The notes under the pieces were generated by a model. The model was given only the letters and a program-made list of their open reading frames with translations. It had not been told where the DNA came from and made no database searches. Positions 1 to 6,178 of a DNA stretch of 6,178 bases are shown here, piece after piece. The stretch comes from Flavobacterium psychrophilum (GTDB lineage: Bacteria; Bacteroidota; Bacteroidia; Flavobacteriales; Flavobacteriaceae): the NCBI GenBank assembly GCA_022729635.1, contig DZAU01000028.1, forward strand, positions 1-6,178. The letters are read 5' to 3'. Position numbers and translations under genes: made by a program. How positions within the stretch are numbered: the stretch's first letter is position 1; each line of letters opens with the position of its first letter.

Positions 1-1063
1 AGACATCATCATAATCCACCACAATTTCTGCAGAAGTGGGTTGTGCTTGACAAGTTAATACCAAACCATCGGCGATTTCGCTATCAGTTAGGATGGAGTT
101 TTTTTTCATCACGGCAGTTCCTGATTTTACTCGGGCGAGACAGCTGCTGCAAATTCCGCCTTGGCAAGAATAGGGAGCATCAATGCCTTGTTTTAGGGCT
201 GCTTCGAGGATGGTTTGTTTTTTCGACATTTCGAAAGTGGTTTCTTCATCATCTACAAGAATGGTGATTTTGGAATGACCTTCAAGCGAATTTTCTCCTG
301 AAATATTGGGATTATTTTCGGCTGAAGAAGCGGAGAACAATTCGAATTTGATATTTTTTTCAGCAATGTTATGTGCCGCTAAAACTTTGGAAACCGAATT
401 AATCATTTCTTCCGGACCACACAAATAGAATTTATCAAATTCTATTTCCTTGTGTTTGTTGTTCAACACAAAATTCACGACGGATTTATCAATTCTTCCA
501 AAAAGTTCGCCTTCAGCTTTAGCTTGGCTAAAAACATAATGCACAAATAATCGACCGGTATATTGAGATTGTAAATCGTGTAATTCCTGATGAAACAGGG
601 TTTCTTCGGGCGATTTATTTCCGTAAACCAATACAAAAGAACTTCGTGGCTCACTCTTCAAAACCGATTTCAAAATAGAAATTACAGGTGTAATTCCGCT
701 TCCGGCAACAAAAGCCGCATAGTTTTTTTGGCGGTCAGCTTGTGGTTCAAACGTGAATTTTCCTTCCGGTTTTCCTACTTCAAGAATGTCGCCCGCTTTT
801 AGTTTTGAATTGGCAAATTTCGAGAAATTTCCGTTTTTCACTTCCTTAATTGCAATTCGCAATTCGCCACTTTCAGGATCAGCACAAATAGAATAGGCGC
901 GACGAATTTCTTTTCCGTCAAGTGTCAGCCTCAAATTAACGTATTGACCTGCAATAAATGTATAATTTGGTTTTAATTCTTCGGGAACATTAAAAAGTAT
1001 AGAAACGGCGTTTTTGGTTTCGCGTATTACTTCTTTTAGGATGAGTTTTTTGAATAAAGGCAT
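1..1063 (-). CDS. Ferredoxin-NADP reductase-type flavoprotein with C-terminal 2Fe-2S ferredoxin domain (PaaE-like architecture), 3' end cut off by window
   Basis: Predicted soluble cytoplasmic electron-transfer enzyme passing electrons from NAD(P)H through FAD to a 2Fe-2S cluster and on to a partner. Translation from the ATG at 1063 gives 354 residues and stays open at the left edge. Residues about 1-105 form the FAD-binding barrel, with RAYS at 55-58 (the R-x-Y-S flavin motif). Residues about 113-240 form the NAD(P)-binding domain, with AGSGITP at 120-126 and CGPEEM at 215-220. A polar Ser/Asn/Glu-rich linker (about 244-264) leads to a ferredoxin domain with cluster ligands C300, C305, C308 and C338 in the plant-type C-x4-C-x2-C...C spacing. 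Family members of this layout are about 350-360 residues, so probably only a few C-terminal residues are missing. It starts just below a strong -7 box. No phenylacetate-degradation genes are adjacent, so a true PaaE role is not supported; the electron acceptor is unknown. The domain calls are firm. Confidence 0.93.
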   Translation of the reverse strand, partial: MPLFKKLILKEVIRETKNAVSILFNVPEELKPNYTFIAGQYVNLRLTLDGKEIRRAYSICADPESGELRIAIKEVKNGNFSKFANSKLKAGDILEVGKPEGKFTFEPQADRQKNYAAFVAGSGITPVISILKSVLKSEPRSSFVLVYGNKSPEETLFHQELHDLQSQYTGRLFVHYVFSQAKAEGELFGRIDKSVVNFVLNNKHKEIEFDKFYLCGPEEMINSVSKVLAAHNIAEKNIKFELFSASSAENNPNISGENSLEGHSKITILVDDEETTFEMSKKQTILEAALKQGIDAPYSCQGGICSSCLARVKSGTAVMKKNSILTDSEIADGLVLTCQAQPTSAEIVVDYDDV

Positions 1064-1077
1064 TGTACTATTTTTTA

Positions 1078-1085
1078 CAAAGATA
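1078..1085 (-). promoter_or_regulatory. Bacteroidetes-type -7 promoter box for the reductase gene
   Basis: On the minus strand this reads TATCTTTG, an exact match to the TAnnTTTG element used by the primary sigma factor of Bacteroidetes. It ends 14 bp before the ATG at 1063, so transcription would begin only a few bases before the start codon and leave a very short leader. The -33 region (about 1105-1108 on the same strand) does not show a clear TTTG. The exact -7 match and its position directly upstream of the gene support the call. Confidence 0.65.
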
Positions 1086-1119
1086 GGAAACAAAAAAATT
1101 ATAGAAGTTTATGTCTTTA

Positions 1120-1155
1120 TAAGTTTAGTTTTCCTGTAACTTTTTCCTACTTTCA
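1120..1155 (+). promoter_or_regulatory. Candidate promoter region for the DUF5687/ABC genes (exact box undecided)
   Basis: The divergent gap must also serve the rightward genes, but no perfect TAnnTTTG box is present on the plus strand. Two near matches differ only at the last base: TAAGTTTA at 1120-1127 and TAACTTTT at 1137-1144. A poorer one, TACTTTCA, lies at 1148-1155. The 1137 candidate would give a leader of roughly 30 bases before the ATG at 1183. None has a convincing TTTG about 19-21 bases upstream. Low-complexity AT-rich DNA yields such near matches by chance, so only the region is proposed. Confidence 0.3.
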
Positions 1156-1182
1156 CAAACTAATTACAAAACCAAAATCAGT

Positions 1183-2646
1183 ATGATTAAAAAATTTCTT
1201 TATCTCGAATGGAAAGCTTTTGTTCGTTCGGCATCTTTCGGAACAAATTTGGCTTTGAAAATTCTTTTGGGTTTTGTCGCGACTCTGTATGCTTTTATTT
1301 TGTTAATAGCCGGAATTGGGGCGTTTTACGGATTAAAGAAAATGAATCTCGACCCGTTACAAGAAGTAAATAAATATTTGATTTATTATTTTTTGATAGA
1401 TTTAGTCATTCGGTTATTGCTGCAAAAAATCCCGGTGATGAATATCCGACCCTTGATTGCTTTGCCATTCAAAAGGGAAACAATCGTTAACTTTTCGATA
1501 GGGAAGACGCTTTTGTCCTTTTTTAATTTTCTCCACGCCTTTTTCTTTCTGCCGTTTTCAATTATTTTATTGGTCGAAGGCTATGATGTTGTGAGCGTGA
1601 TGCTGTGGCATTTAGCTATGATGTCATTAGTGTACAGCAATAATTTTTTAAATATCATTCTTACAAATAAAGACAATGTTTTTGCGGTTTTCACAGCAAT
1701 TGTGTTGATTCTTGGAGGTTTGCAATACTATCATTTTTTTGATATTACTAATTATTCTTCGGTGTTTTTTGATGGATTGTTTGACACAAAATGGGTGTTT
1801 TTACTTCCAGTTTTAACTTTGGCGGGATTGTATTTTTATACGTTTAATTATCTTAAAAACAACTTATACCTTGATGCGGGACTTTCAACCAAACACGATA
1901 TCGCCAAAACCGAAAACCTGACTTGGCTCAATCAATTTGGGACTTTAGGAACGTTTTTAAAGAATGATATTAAACTCATCAAAAGAAACAAACGGTCAAG
2001 GACAACGGTGGTTATGAGTTTGCTTTTTTTATTTTATGGACTACTCTTTTTCAGAGAAAATTCACACCAACCCGAAGTGATGCGGATTTTCGCCGGAATC
2101 TTCGTTTCGGGTGGATTTTTATTCACTTTCGGACAATTTGTGCCTAGTTGGGACAGTGCTTATTATCCGCTGATGATGACACAAAACATTTCCTATAAAG
2201 GTTATTTGAGTTCAAAATGGTGGCTTGTGGTTATTGCCACATTTATTTCGACCGTTTTAGCTTCGTTTTACTTGTATTTTGGCTGGCAAATTTATTTAAC
2301 GATAATCGTTGGAGCGATTTACAACATTGGCGTCAATTCGCATTTGGTTTTGCTTGGCGGAGCTTTTACTAAAACACCAATAGATTTAGAATCCAGCAAA
2401 GGTGCTTTTGGCGACAAGAAAGCCTTTAATACAAATGCCATGTTGCTTTCATTACCCAAATTATTGTTGCCAATTTTGCTTTATTGGGCTGGATCTTCAC
2501 TAATGAATCCAAGCTTAGGTCTTATATTTGTTGCCATAGCTGGAGTTTTGGGTTTTGCCTTGAGAGATAAAGTTTTTTCAATGATTGAAAAAATTTATAA
2601 AACAGAAAAATACAAAACCATTGACGCTTATAAACAAAAATCATAA
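1183..2646 (+). CDS. DUF5687-type polytopic membrane protein, probable ABC transporter permease subunit
   Basis: Complete 487-residue integral inner-membrane protein, resembling the DUF5687 proteins of Flavobacteria. Its biochemical role is not established. Hydrophobic stretches suggest about 11-12 transmembrane helices, roughly at residues 25-50, 63-80, 110-131, 137-160, 166-184, 204-222, 274-290, 300-320, 346-366, 368-392, 419-437 and 443-461. A long polar, basic loop at about 223-273 contains KRNKRSR (267-273) and should lie in the cytoplasm by the positive-inside rule. No signal peptide, nucleotide-binding motif or large extracytoplasmic domain is visible. The start ATG has no Shine-Dalgarno sequence, only A-rich bases, as is usual in this phylum. 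An ABC ATPase starts 46 bp after the stop, so this is probably its membrane partner. The length suggests a two-bundle permease, or half of a homodimer resembling ABC-2-type exporters. Family call fairly confident; transport role inferred from context. Confidence 0.85.
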   Translation: MIKKFLYLEWKAFVRSASFGTNLALKILLGFVATLYAFILLIAGIGAFYGLKKMNLDPLQEVNKYLIYYFLIDLVIRLLLQKIPVMNIRPLIALPFKRETIVNFSIGKTLLSFFNFLHAFFFLPFSIILLVEGYDVVSVMLWHLAMMSLVYSNNFLNIILTNKDNVFAVFTAIVLILGGLQYYHFFDITNYSSVFFDGLFDTKWVFLLPVLTLAGLYFYTFNYLKNNLYLDAGLSTKHDIAKTENLTWLNQFGTLGTFLKNDIKLIKRNKRSRTTVVMSLLFLFYGLLFFRENSHQPEVMRIFAGIFVSGGFLFTFGQFVPSWDSAYYPLMMTQNISYKGYLSSKWWLVVIATFISTVLASFYLYFGWQIYLTIIVGAIYNIGVNSHLVLLGGAFTKTPIDLESSKGAFGDKKAFNTNAMLLSLPKLLLPILLYWAGSSLMNPSLGLIFVAIAGVLGFALRDKVFSMIEKIYKTEKYKTIDAYKQKS

Positions 2647-2649
2647 TTC

Positions 2650-2677
2650 GTAAAGACGCGATTAATCGCGTCTCTAC
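2650..2677. repeat. 28-bp intercistronic palindrome, possible dispersed repeat or mRNA hairpin
   Basis: The central 18 bases, GACGCGATTAATCGCGTC (2655-2672), are a perfect inverted repeat. The symmetry extends five bases further on each side to a 28-base element with one mismatched pair (A2653 against C2674). It is strikingly GC-richer than its surroundings. It begins 3 bp after the stop of the membrane-protein gene and ends 15 bp before the ATPase ATG. In RNA it could fold into a stem of about 12 pairs with a small AU loop. No T-tract follows, so it is not a typical intrinsic terminator. Very similar GAGACGCGATTAATCGCGTC palindromes are recalled from other bacterial genomes as scattered intergenic repeats, but copies elsewhere in this genome cannot be seen from here. 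Confidence 0.85.
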
Positions 2678-2692
2678 ATAAAAAATCAAAAA

Positions 2693-3388
2693 ATGATACT
2701 CGCAGAAAATCTTTCAAAATCATACAACGGAAACTGTGTATTAAAAATAGACCGTTTAGAAATTCCAAAAGGACAAAGTTTTGGTCTTGTTGGCAATAAC
2801 GGAGCAGGAAAAACCACTTTTTTCAGTTTGTTATTGGATTTAATTCAGCCTTCATCGGGACATATTATCAACAACGAAGTCCAGGTCAACACGAGCGAAA
2901 ACTGGAAACCTTTTACCGCTTCCTTTCTTGACGAAAGCTTCCTGATTGGCTATCTCACGCCTGAAGAATATTTTTATTTCATTGGCGATTTACGCAACCA
3001 GAACAAAGCCGATGTTGATGCTTTGTTAGCCACACATTCAGAATTCTTTAATGGTGAAATTTTAAACAACAAAAAATATTTAAGAGATTTATCAAAAGGA
3101 AATCAAAAGAAAGTGGGAATCATCGCCACGCTCATTGGCAATCCCGAAGTGATTATTCTTGACGAACCTTTTGCAAATTTAGACCCAACAACCGTTAGCC
3201 GATTAAAGAAAATAATCAAGGAACTTGCCGAAAACCCAGAGGTAACCGTTTTGGTTTCAAGCCACGATTTACAGCATACTGTTGAGGTTTGCAGCAGAAT
3301 TGTGGTTTTAAATAAAGGGGAAATCGTAAAAGACATTCAAACAACTCCGGAAACATTACAGGAGTTGGAGATGTTTTTTGCGGTTTAA
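2693..3388 (+). CDS. ABC transporter ATP-binding protein
   Basis: Complete 231-residue nucleotide-binding subunit that should hydrolyse ATP on the cytoplasmic face of a membrane transporter. Motifs appear in canonical order: Walker A GNNGAGKT at 34-41, signature LSKGNQKK at 133-140, Walker B VIILDEP at 153-159 with catalytic E158, D-loop NLDP at 162-165, and switch histidine H191 in SSHD. Length fits a stand-alone NBD of the ABC-2/CcmA-like exporter group. Two departures are visible. The signature is LSKGN rather than LSGGQ, and the expected Q-loop glutamine appears replaced by D80 in FLDES (78-82), judged by its spacing to the following LTPEEYF. The key ATPase residues remain, so activity is expected. 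The preceding DUF5687 gene is the probable permease. The start is set by the only ATG before the conserved first strand, with an A-rich upstream stretch and no Shine-Dalgarno. Substrate unknown. Confidence 0.95.
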   Translation: MILAENLSKSYNGNCVLKIDRLEIPKGQSFGLVGNNGAGKTTFFSLLLDLIQPSSGHIINNEVQVNTSENWKPFTASFLDESFLIGYLTPEEYFYFIGDLRNQNKADVDALLATHSEFFNGEILNNKKYLRDLSKGNQKKVGIIATLIGNPEVIILDEPFANLDPTTVSRLKKIIKELAENPEVTVLVSSHDLQHTVEVCSRIVVLNKGEIVKDIQTTPETLQELEMFFAV

Positions 3389-3412
3389 ATTTCGATATTT
3401 CAAAAAGAAACG

Positions 3413-3448
3413 TATTTTTACCAGTCATTATACTAAAATGTACTTTTA
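3413..3448 (+). promoter_or_regulatory. Candidate promoter region upstream of sprE (weak)
   Basis: The 68-bp gap before sprE holds two one-mismatch versions of the TAnnTTTG -7 box: TATTTTTA at 3413-3420 and TACTTTTA at 3441-3448. The second has TTTA, close to the TTTG -33 element, 20 bases upstream (3417-3420). It would start transcription almost at the ATG at 3457. The first would give a leader of about 30 bases. Both lack the final G, and AT-rich DNA makes such matches common. sprE might instead be read through from the ABC genes, as no good terminator is visible between them. Confidence 0.27.
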
Positions 3449-3456
3449 AAAGTTAA

Positions 3457-6178
3457 ATGATAAACTGTTTCCCATTGAAAACCAAGACACTTAAACACAC
3501 TTTTTTTATATTATTTTTGATTTTTTTGGTAGCCTGTTCTACTAAAAAAGACACTTTTTTGGCTAGAAATTCTCATGCGCTAAGCACAAGGGACAATATT
3601 TTATATAATGGTCAAATAGGGTTAAACAAAGGCATTCAAGATATAAAGTCGAGTAATAAAGACAATTTTTGGAAGCGATTACCCATCGAAAGAATGCAAA
3701 CTAACGATGACGATCCCACTCAAGGAAGAACTAAAAACGCTAATTTTGAAATTGCCGAAGCCAAAGCCACCAAGGCAATTCAAAAGCATTCGATGAACAT
3801 TGGCGGTCAGGAAAAAAACTATCAAATAGACGAGGCTTATTTACTTCTTGGCAAAGCCCGTTATTATGACCAAAGATTTATTCCGGCATTAGACGCTTTC
3901 AATTATATTCTATACAAATATCCCACAAGCAGTAATATAAGTCAAGCCAAAATTTGGAGAGAAAAAACAAACCTGCGATTGGGGAATGAAGTACAGGTTG
4001 TAAAAAACATAAGCAAACTACTAGACGATAAAAAGCTTAAAAAGCAAGATATTGCCGATGCCAACGCACTTTTATCGGCAACATTTATAAATCTTGAAGA
4101 AAAAGACAGCGCAATTACCAAATTAAAAATTGCCGAAAAATTAACCAAATCAAATTACGAAAAAACCAGATATCGCTTTATTCTAGGGCAATTATATCAA
4201 GAATTAGGAAAAAGAGACAGCGCTATTTACAGCTATCAATCTGTGATTGATATGAATAGAAAAGCAGAAAGAGAATATGTTATTCAGGCTTATGCTAAAA
4301 AAGCACAATTATTCGATTTTGAAAATGGAGACGCAGACGCTTTCGTAAAAACCTATAATAAACTAGTTGATGACAGAGAAAACCGACCGTTTTTAGACAT
4401 TATTTATTATGAAATGGGAGTGTTTTATGATAAAAACAACGATCAGGAATTAGCCACAGAATTTTACAACGCTTCTTTAAAATCAAATTCTACAGACTCC
4501 TATTTAGTGGCTTCAAATTATAGGAATTTGGGGAATATGCATTTTAAAAACACTGATTATTTAACTGCGGCAAAGTATTATGACAGCACTTTAGTTAAAC
4601 TTGATGTTAAAACCAGAGAATATATTCACTTTAAAAAAATCAGAAAAGATTTAGATGAAGTAATCGAATACGAAGCTATTGCAAAAAGAAATGACAGCAT
4701 TTTGAACGTTGTTTCAAAGTCAGATGCGGATAGAATTTTATACTTTGAAAATTATATTGGCAAACTAAAAAAATCTGATGAAGAGAAAAGAATTTTAGAA
4801 GAAAAACAAAAAGAAACTCTCGAAAACATTGACAGAAATAATCTAACCACAATAGATGACCCTGCGACTGGAGTTAATCAGCAAGGGAAACCGACAAAAA
4901 AATCACCTCTTGCACCGCCTTCTATAACTGATACATCTGCAAAAAACGCGGCAAACACATTCTATTTTTATAATCCTTCAACGGTGGCTTTTGGCAAAGT
5001 AGAATTTAAAAAAAGGTGGGGAAACAGAACCTTAAGTGGCAACTGGAGATTGCCTGCAAATAGAGCAAATGTAGGCGAAGAAAGCGCGATAAAAGACAAT
5101 AATTCAGTTCCGGAAAATCAAGTAACCGAATCCGAAACGCCTCAATATACTACGGCTTTTTATTTAGAACAACTCCCAAAAACACAAATAGAAATAGACA
5201 GTATTTCTAAAGAAAAAAACTTTGCCTATTATCAACTTGGGGTTATTTACAAAGAAAAATTCAAGAAATATGAATTGGCCAGCAACAAATTAGAGCAACT
5301 ATTGCAGCAAAATCCAGAAGAAAAATTAGTGCTGCCAACAATGTATAATTTGTACAAAATATATCAAATAACCGATGCCACAAAGGCTGAAGACATGAAA
5401 AACCGTATTTCTAGCCAATATCCGGATTCGCGTTATGCCCAAATCATTAACAACACAAGCGCCAACACACTTTCTGAAAAGGAAACAGCAGAAAACGAAT
5501 ATGATAAATGGTATAAACTGTATCAGGAAGAGCAATTTGCCTTGGTGTTAGGAAAAATCGACGGATTGATTATTCAATATTATGGAGATGAAATTATTCC
5601 AAAATTCGAATTGTTAAAAGCAAATACTATAGGAAAACTCAAAGGATTAGAGGCTTATAAAAAAGCGATGCAGTTTGTTGCGGATAATTATCCAAACAGT
5701 GAAGAAGGAAAAAATGCACGAGAAATTCTGACCACCCAAATTCCGCTTTTGGAAAAAATGAAGTTTACCACAAACGACACAAAAAACTGGAAAATACTTT
5801 ATAAAGTCGCAAAACGAGAAGACAAAAACACCAAATCGTTAGAAGACAAAATCAAGAAATTCATCGCTAGCGAAAACATAGTAAAACTTTCCTATTCGTA
5901 TGATATTTATACCGAAAACGAGAATTTCATCACCATTCACGGAATAAAATCAGAAGCTTATGCCCAAAATATTGCCACAATAATGAAAGACGATAAGAAA
6001 TATAAAATTGCGGAGCCAGCAATCGTGATTTCTAATGAAAATTATAAAGTAGTTCAAATCAAGAAAAATCTTGTCGAATATTTGGCACCTCCAAAAGTGG
6101 TTCCAGTTCCTAATCAATCGGCAGTTCCGCAACAAACCGTTCCGCAACCGTCAACTCCAAAACAAGAAACTCCAAAAC
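3457..6178 (+). CDS. sprE: SprE/PorW, TPR-containing lipoprotein of the type IX secretion system and gliding machinery, 3' end cut off by window
   Basis: SprE (PorW in Porphyromonas) is a lipoprotein required for type IX secretion and, in gliding species, for surface motility. It is thought to link the PorK/PorN ring to the SprA/Sov translocon. The visible 907 residues remain open at the right edge. The N-terminus is a lipoprotein signal: basic K8, K10, K13, hydrophobic 16-26, and lipobox LVAC with lipidated C27. The following STKKD lacks the acidic-rich surface-export signal of Bacteroidetes lipoproteins, fitting a periplasmic-facing position. TPR-like helical repeats are seen near 127-156, 239-270, 310-348, 349-385 and 585-640. 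A charged, probably coiled-coil stretch (about 436-462) precedes a Pro/Thr/Ser linker (468-500) and an aromatic block (about 502-531, with KKRWGNR). A Pro/Gln/Val-rich tail begins near 877. The start is fixed: an in-frame TAA directly precedes the ATG, and no other ATG lies before the lipobox. Recognised from overall sequence; high confidence. Confidence 0.93.
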   Translation, partial: MINCFPLKTKTLKHTFFILFLIFLVACSTKKDTFLARNSHALSTRDNILYNGQIGLNKGIQDIKSSNKDNFWKRLPIERMQTNDDDPTQGRTKNANFEIAEAKATKAIQKHSMNIGGQEKNYQIDEAYLLLGKARYYDQRFIPALDAFNYILYKYPTSSNISQAKIWREKTNLRLGNEVQVVKNISKLLDDKKLKKQDIADANALLSATFINLEEKDSAITKLKIAEKLTKSNYEKTRYRFILGQLYQELGKRDSAIYSYQSVIDMNRKAEREYVIQAYAKKAQLFDFENGDADAFVKTYNKLVDDRENRPFLDIIYYEMGVFYDKNNDQELATEFYNASLKSNSTDSYLVASNYRNLGNMHFKNTDYLTAAKYYDSTLVKLDVKTREYIHFKKIRKDLDEVIEYEAIAKRNDSILNVVSKSDADRILYFENYIGKLKKSDEEKRILEEKQKETLENIDRNNLTTIDDPATGVNQQGKPTKKSPLAPPSITDTSAKNAANTFYFYNPSTVAFGKVEFKKRWGNRTLSGNWRLPANRANVGEESAIKDNNSVPENQVTESETPQYTTAFYLEQLPKTQIEIDSISKEKNFAYYQLGVIYKEKFKKYELASNKLEQLLQQNPEEKLVLPTMYNLYKIYQITDATKAEDMKNRISSQYPDSRYAQIINNTSANTLSEKETAENEYDKWYKLYQEEQFALVLGKIDGLIIQYYGDEIIPKFELLKANTIGKLKGLEAYKKAMQFVADNYPNSEEGKNAREILTTQIPLLEKMKFTTNDTKNWKILYKVAKREDKNTKSLEDKIKKFIASENIVKLSYSYDIYTENENFITIHGIKSEAYAQNIATIMKDDKKYKIAEPAIVISNENYKVVQIKKNLVEYLAPPKVVPVPNQSAVPQQTVPQPSTPKQETPK

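Noticed and set aside
43..802. Plus-strand open frames of about 70 codons (43-267 and 590-802) opposite the reductase gene
   Set aside because: They lie antisense to a gene with clear FAD, NAD(P) and 2Fe-2S motifs, and their translations look like arbitrary, Phe/Arg-rich shadow sequence.
1..1063. Naming the reductase paaE of the phenylacetyl-CoA epoxidase system
   Set aside because: The domain order matches PaaE, but the same architecture is widespread in other reductases and no paaABCD or related gene is in the window.
2650..2677. Reading the palindrome as an insertion-sequence end or a rho-independent terminator
   Set aside because: There is no transposase, no paired second end or target duplication, and no T-tract follows the stem on either strand close enough for a typical terminator.
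3398..3420. Possible intrinsic terminator after the ATPase gene (TTTC-AAAAA-GAAA followed by TATTTTT)
   Set aside because: The stem is only four A/T-rich pairs and would not be stable; the T-rich run alone is ordinary in this AT-rich DNA.
3103..3428. Minus-strand open frames overlapping the end of the ABC ATPase
   Set aside because: They are antisense to the Walker B to switch-histidine region of a real gene, with no recognisable features.
3438..3449. Three-codon upstream frame (ATG TAC TTT TAA) before sprE
   Set aside because: Too short to support, no ribosome-binding signal, and likely chance in AT-rich sequence.
3942..6147. Three short minus-strand open frames inside sprE (3942-4148, 5326-5535, 5950-6147)
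   Set aside because: Hydrophobic Phe/Leu/Ile-rich translations are the expected complement of Lys/Glu/Asn-rich coding DNA; the plus frame is a continuous recognised protein.

Overview
The window looks like chromosomal DNA of a member of the Flavobacteriaceae, probably Flavobacterium or a close relative. The evidence is the AT-rich sequence, Lys/Asn/Phe-rich proteins, start codons without a Shine-Dalgarno sequence but with A-rich upstream stretches, a textbook Bacteroidetes -7 box (TAnnTTTG), a DUF5687-type membrane protein, and a long lipoprotein recognisable as SprE/PorW of the type IX secretion system. No tRNA, rRNA, CRISPR array, transposase or prophage gene was seen.

Layout. The minus strand from 1063 down to the left edge encodes a ferredoxin-NADP reductase-type flavoprotein with a C-terminal plant-type 2Fe-2S domain. 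Only its last few residues lie outside. A 119-bp divergent intergenic region (1064-1182) holds its promoter and, less clearly, the promoter of the rightward genes. The plus strand then carries a 487-residue polytopic membrane protein (1183-2646), an intercistronic 28-bp near-perfect palindrome (2650-2677), a 231-residue ABC ATPase (2693-3388), a 68-bp gap, and the TPR lipoprotein SprE/PorW (3457 to beyond the right edge, 907 residues visible). Genes cover almost everything, and no non-coding stretch exceeds 120 bp.

How the genes work together. The membrane protein and ATPase very probably form one ABC transporter of unknown substrate, with the palindrome set in their shared transcript. SprE belongs to the secretion and gliding machinery. 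Whether it shares a transcript with the ABC pair cannot be decided from sequence, but no convincing terminator separates them. The reductase is transcribed away from the others and seems functionally separate.

No clearly new biological system was found. The most useful leads are the intercistronic palindrome, the uncharacterised ABC pair with its non-canonical Q-loop and signature motif, and the linker and proline-rich tail of SprE.
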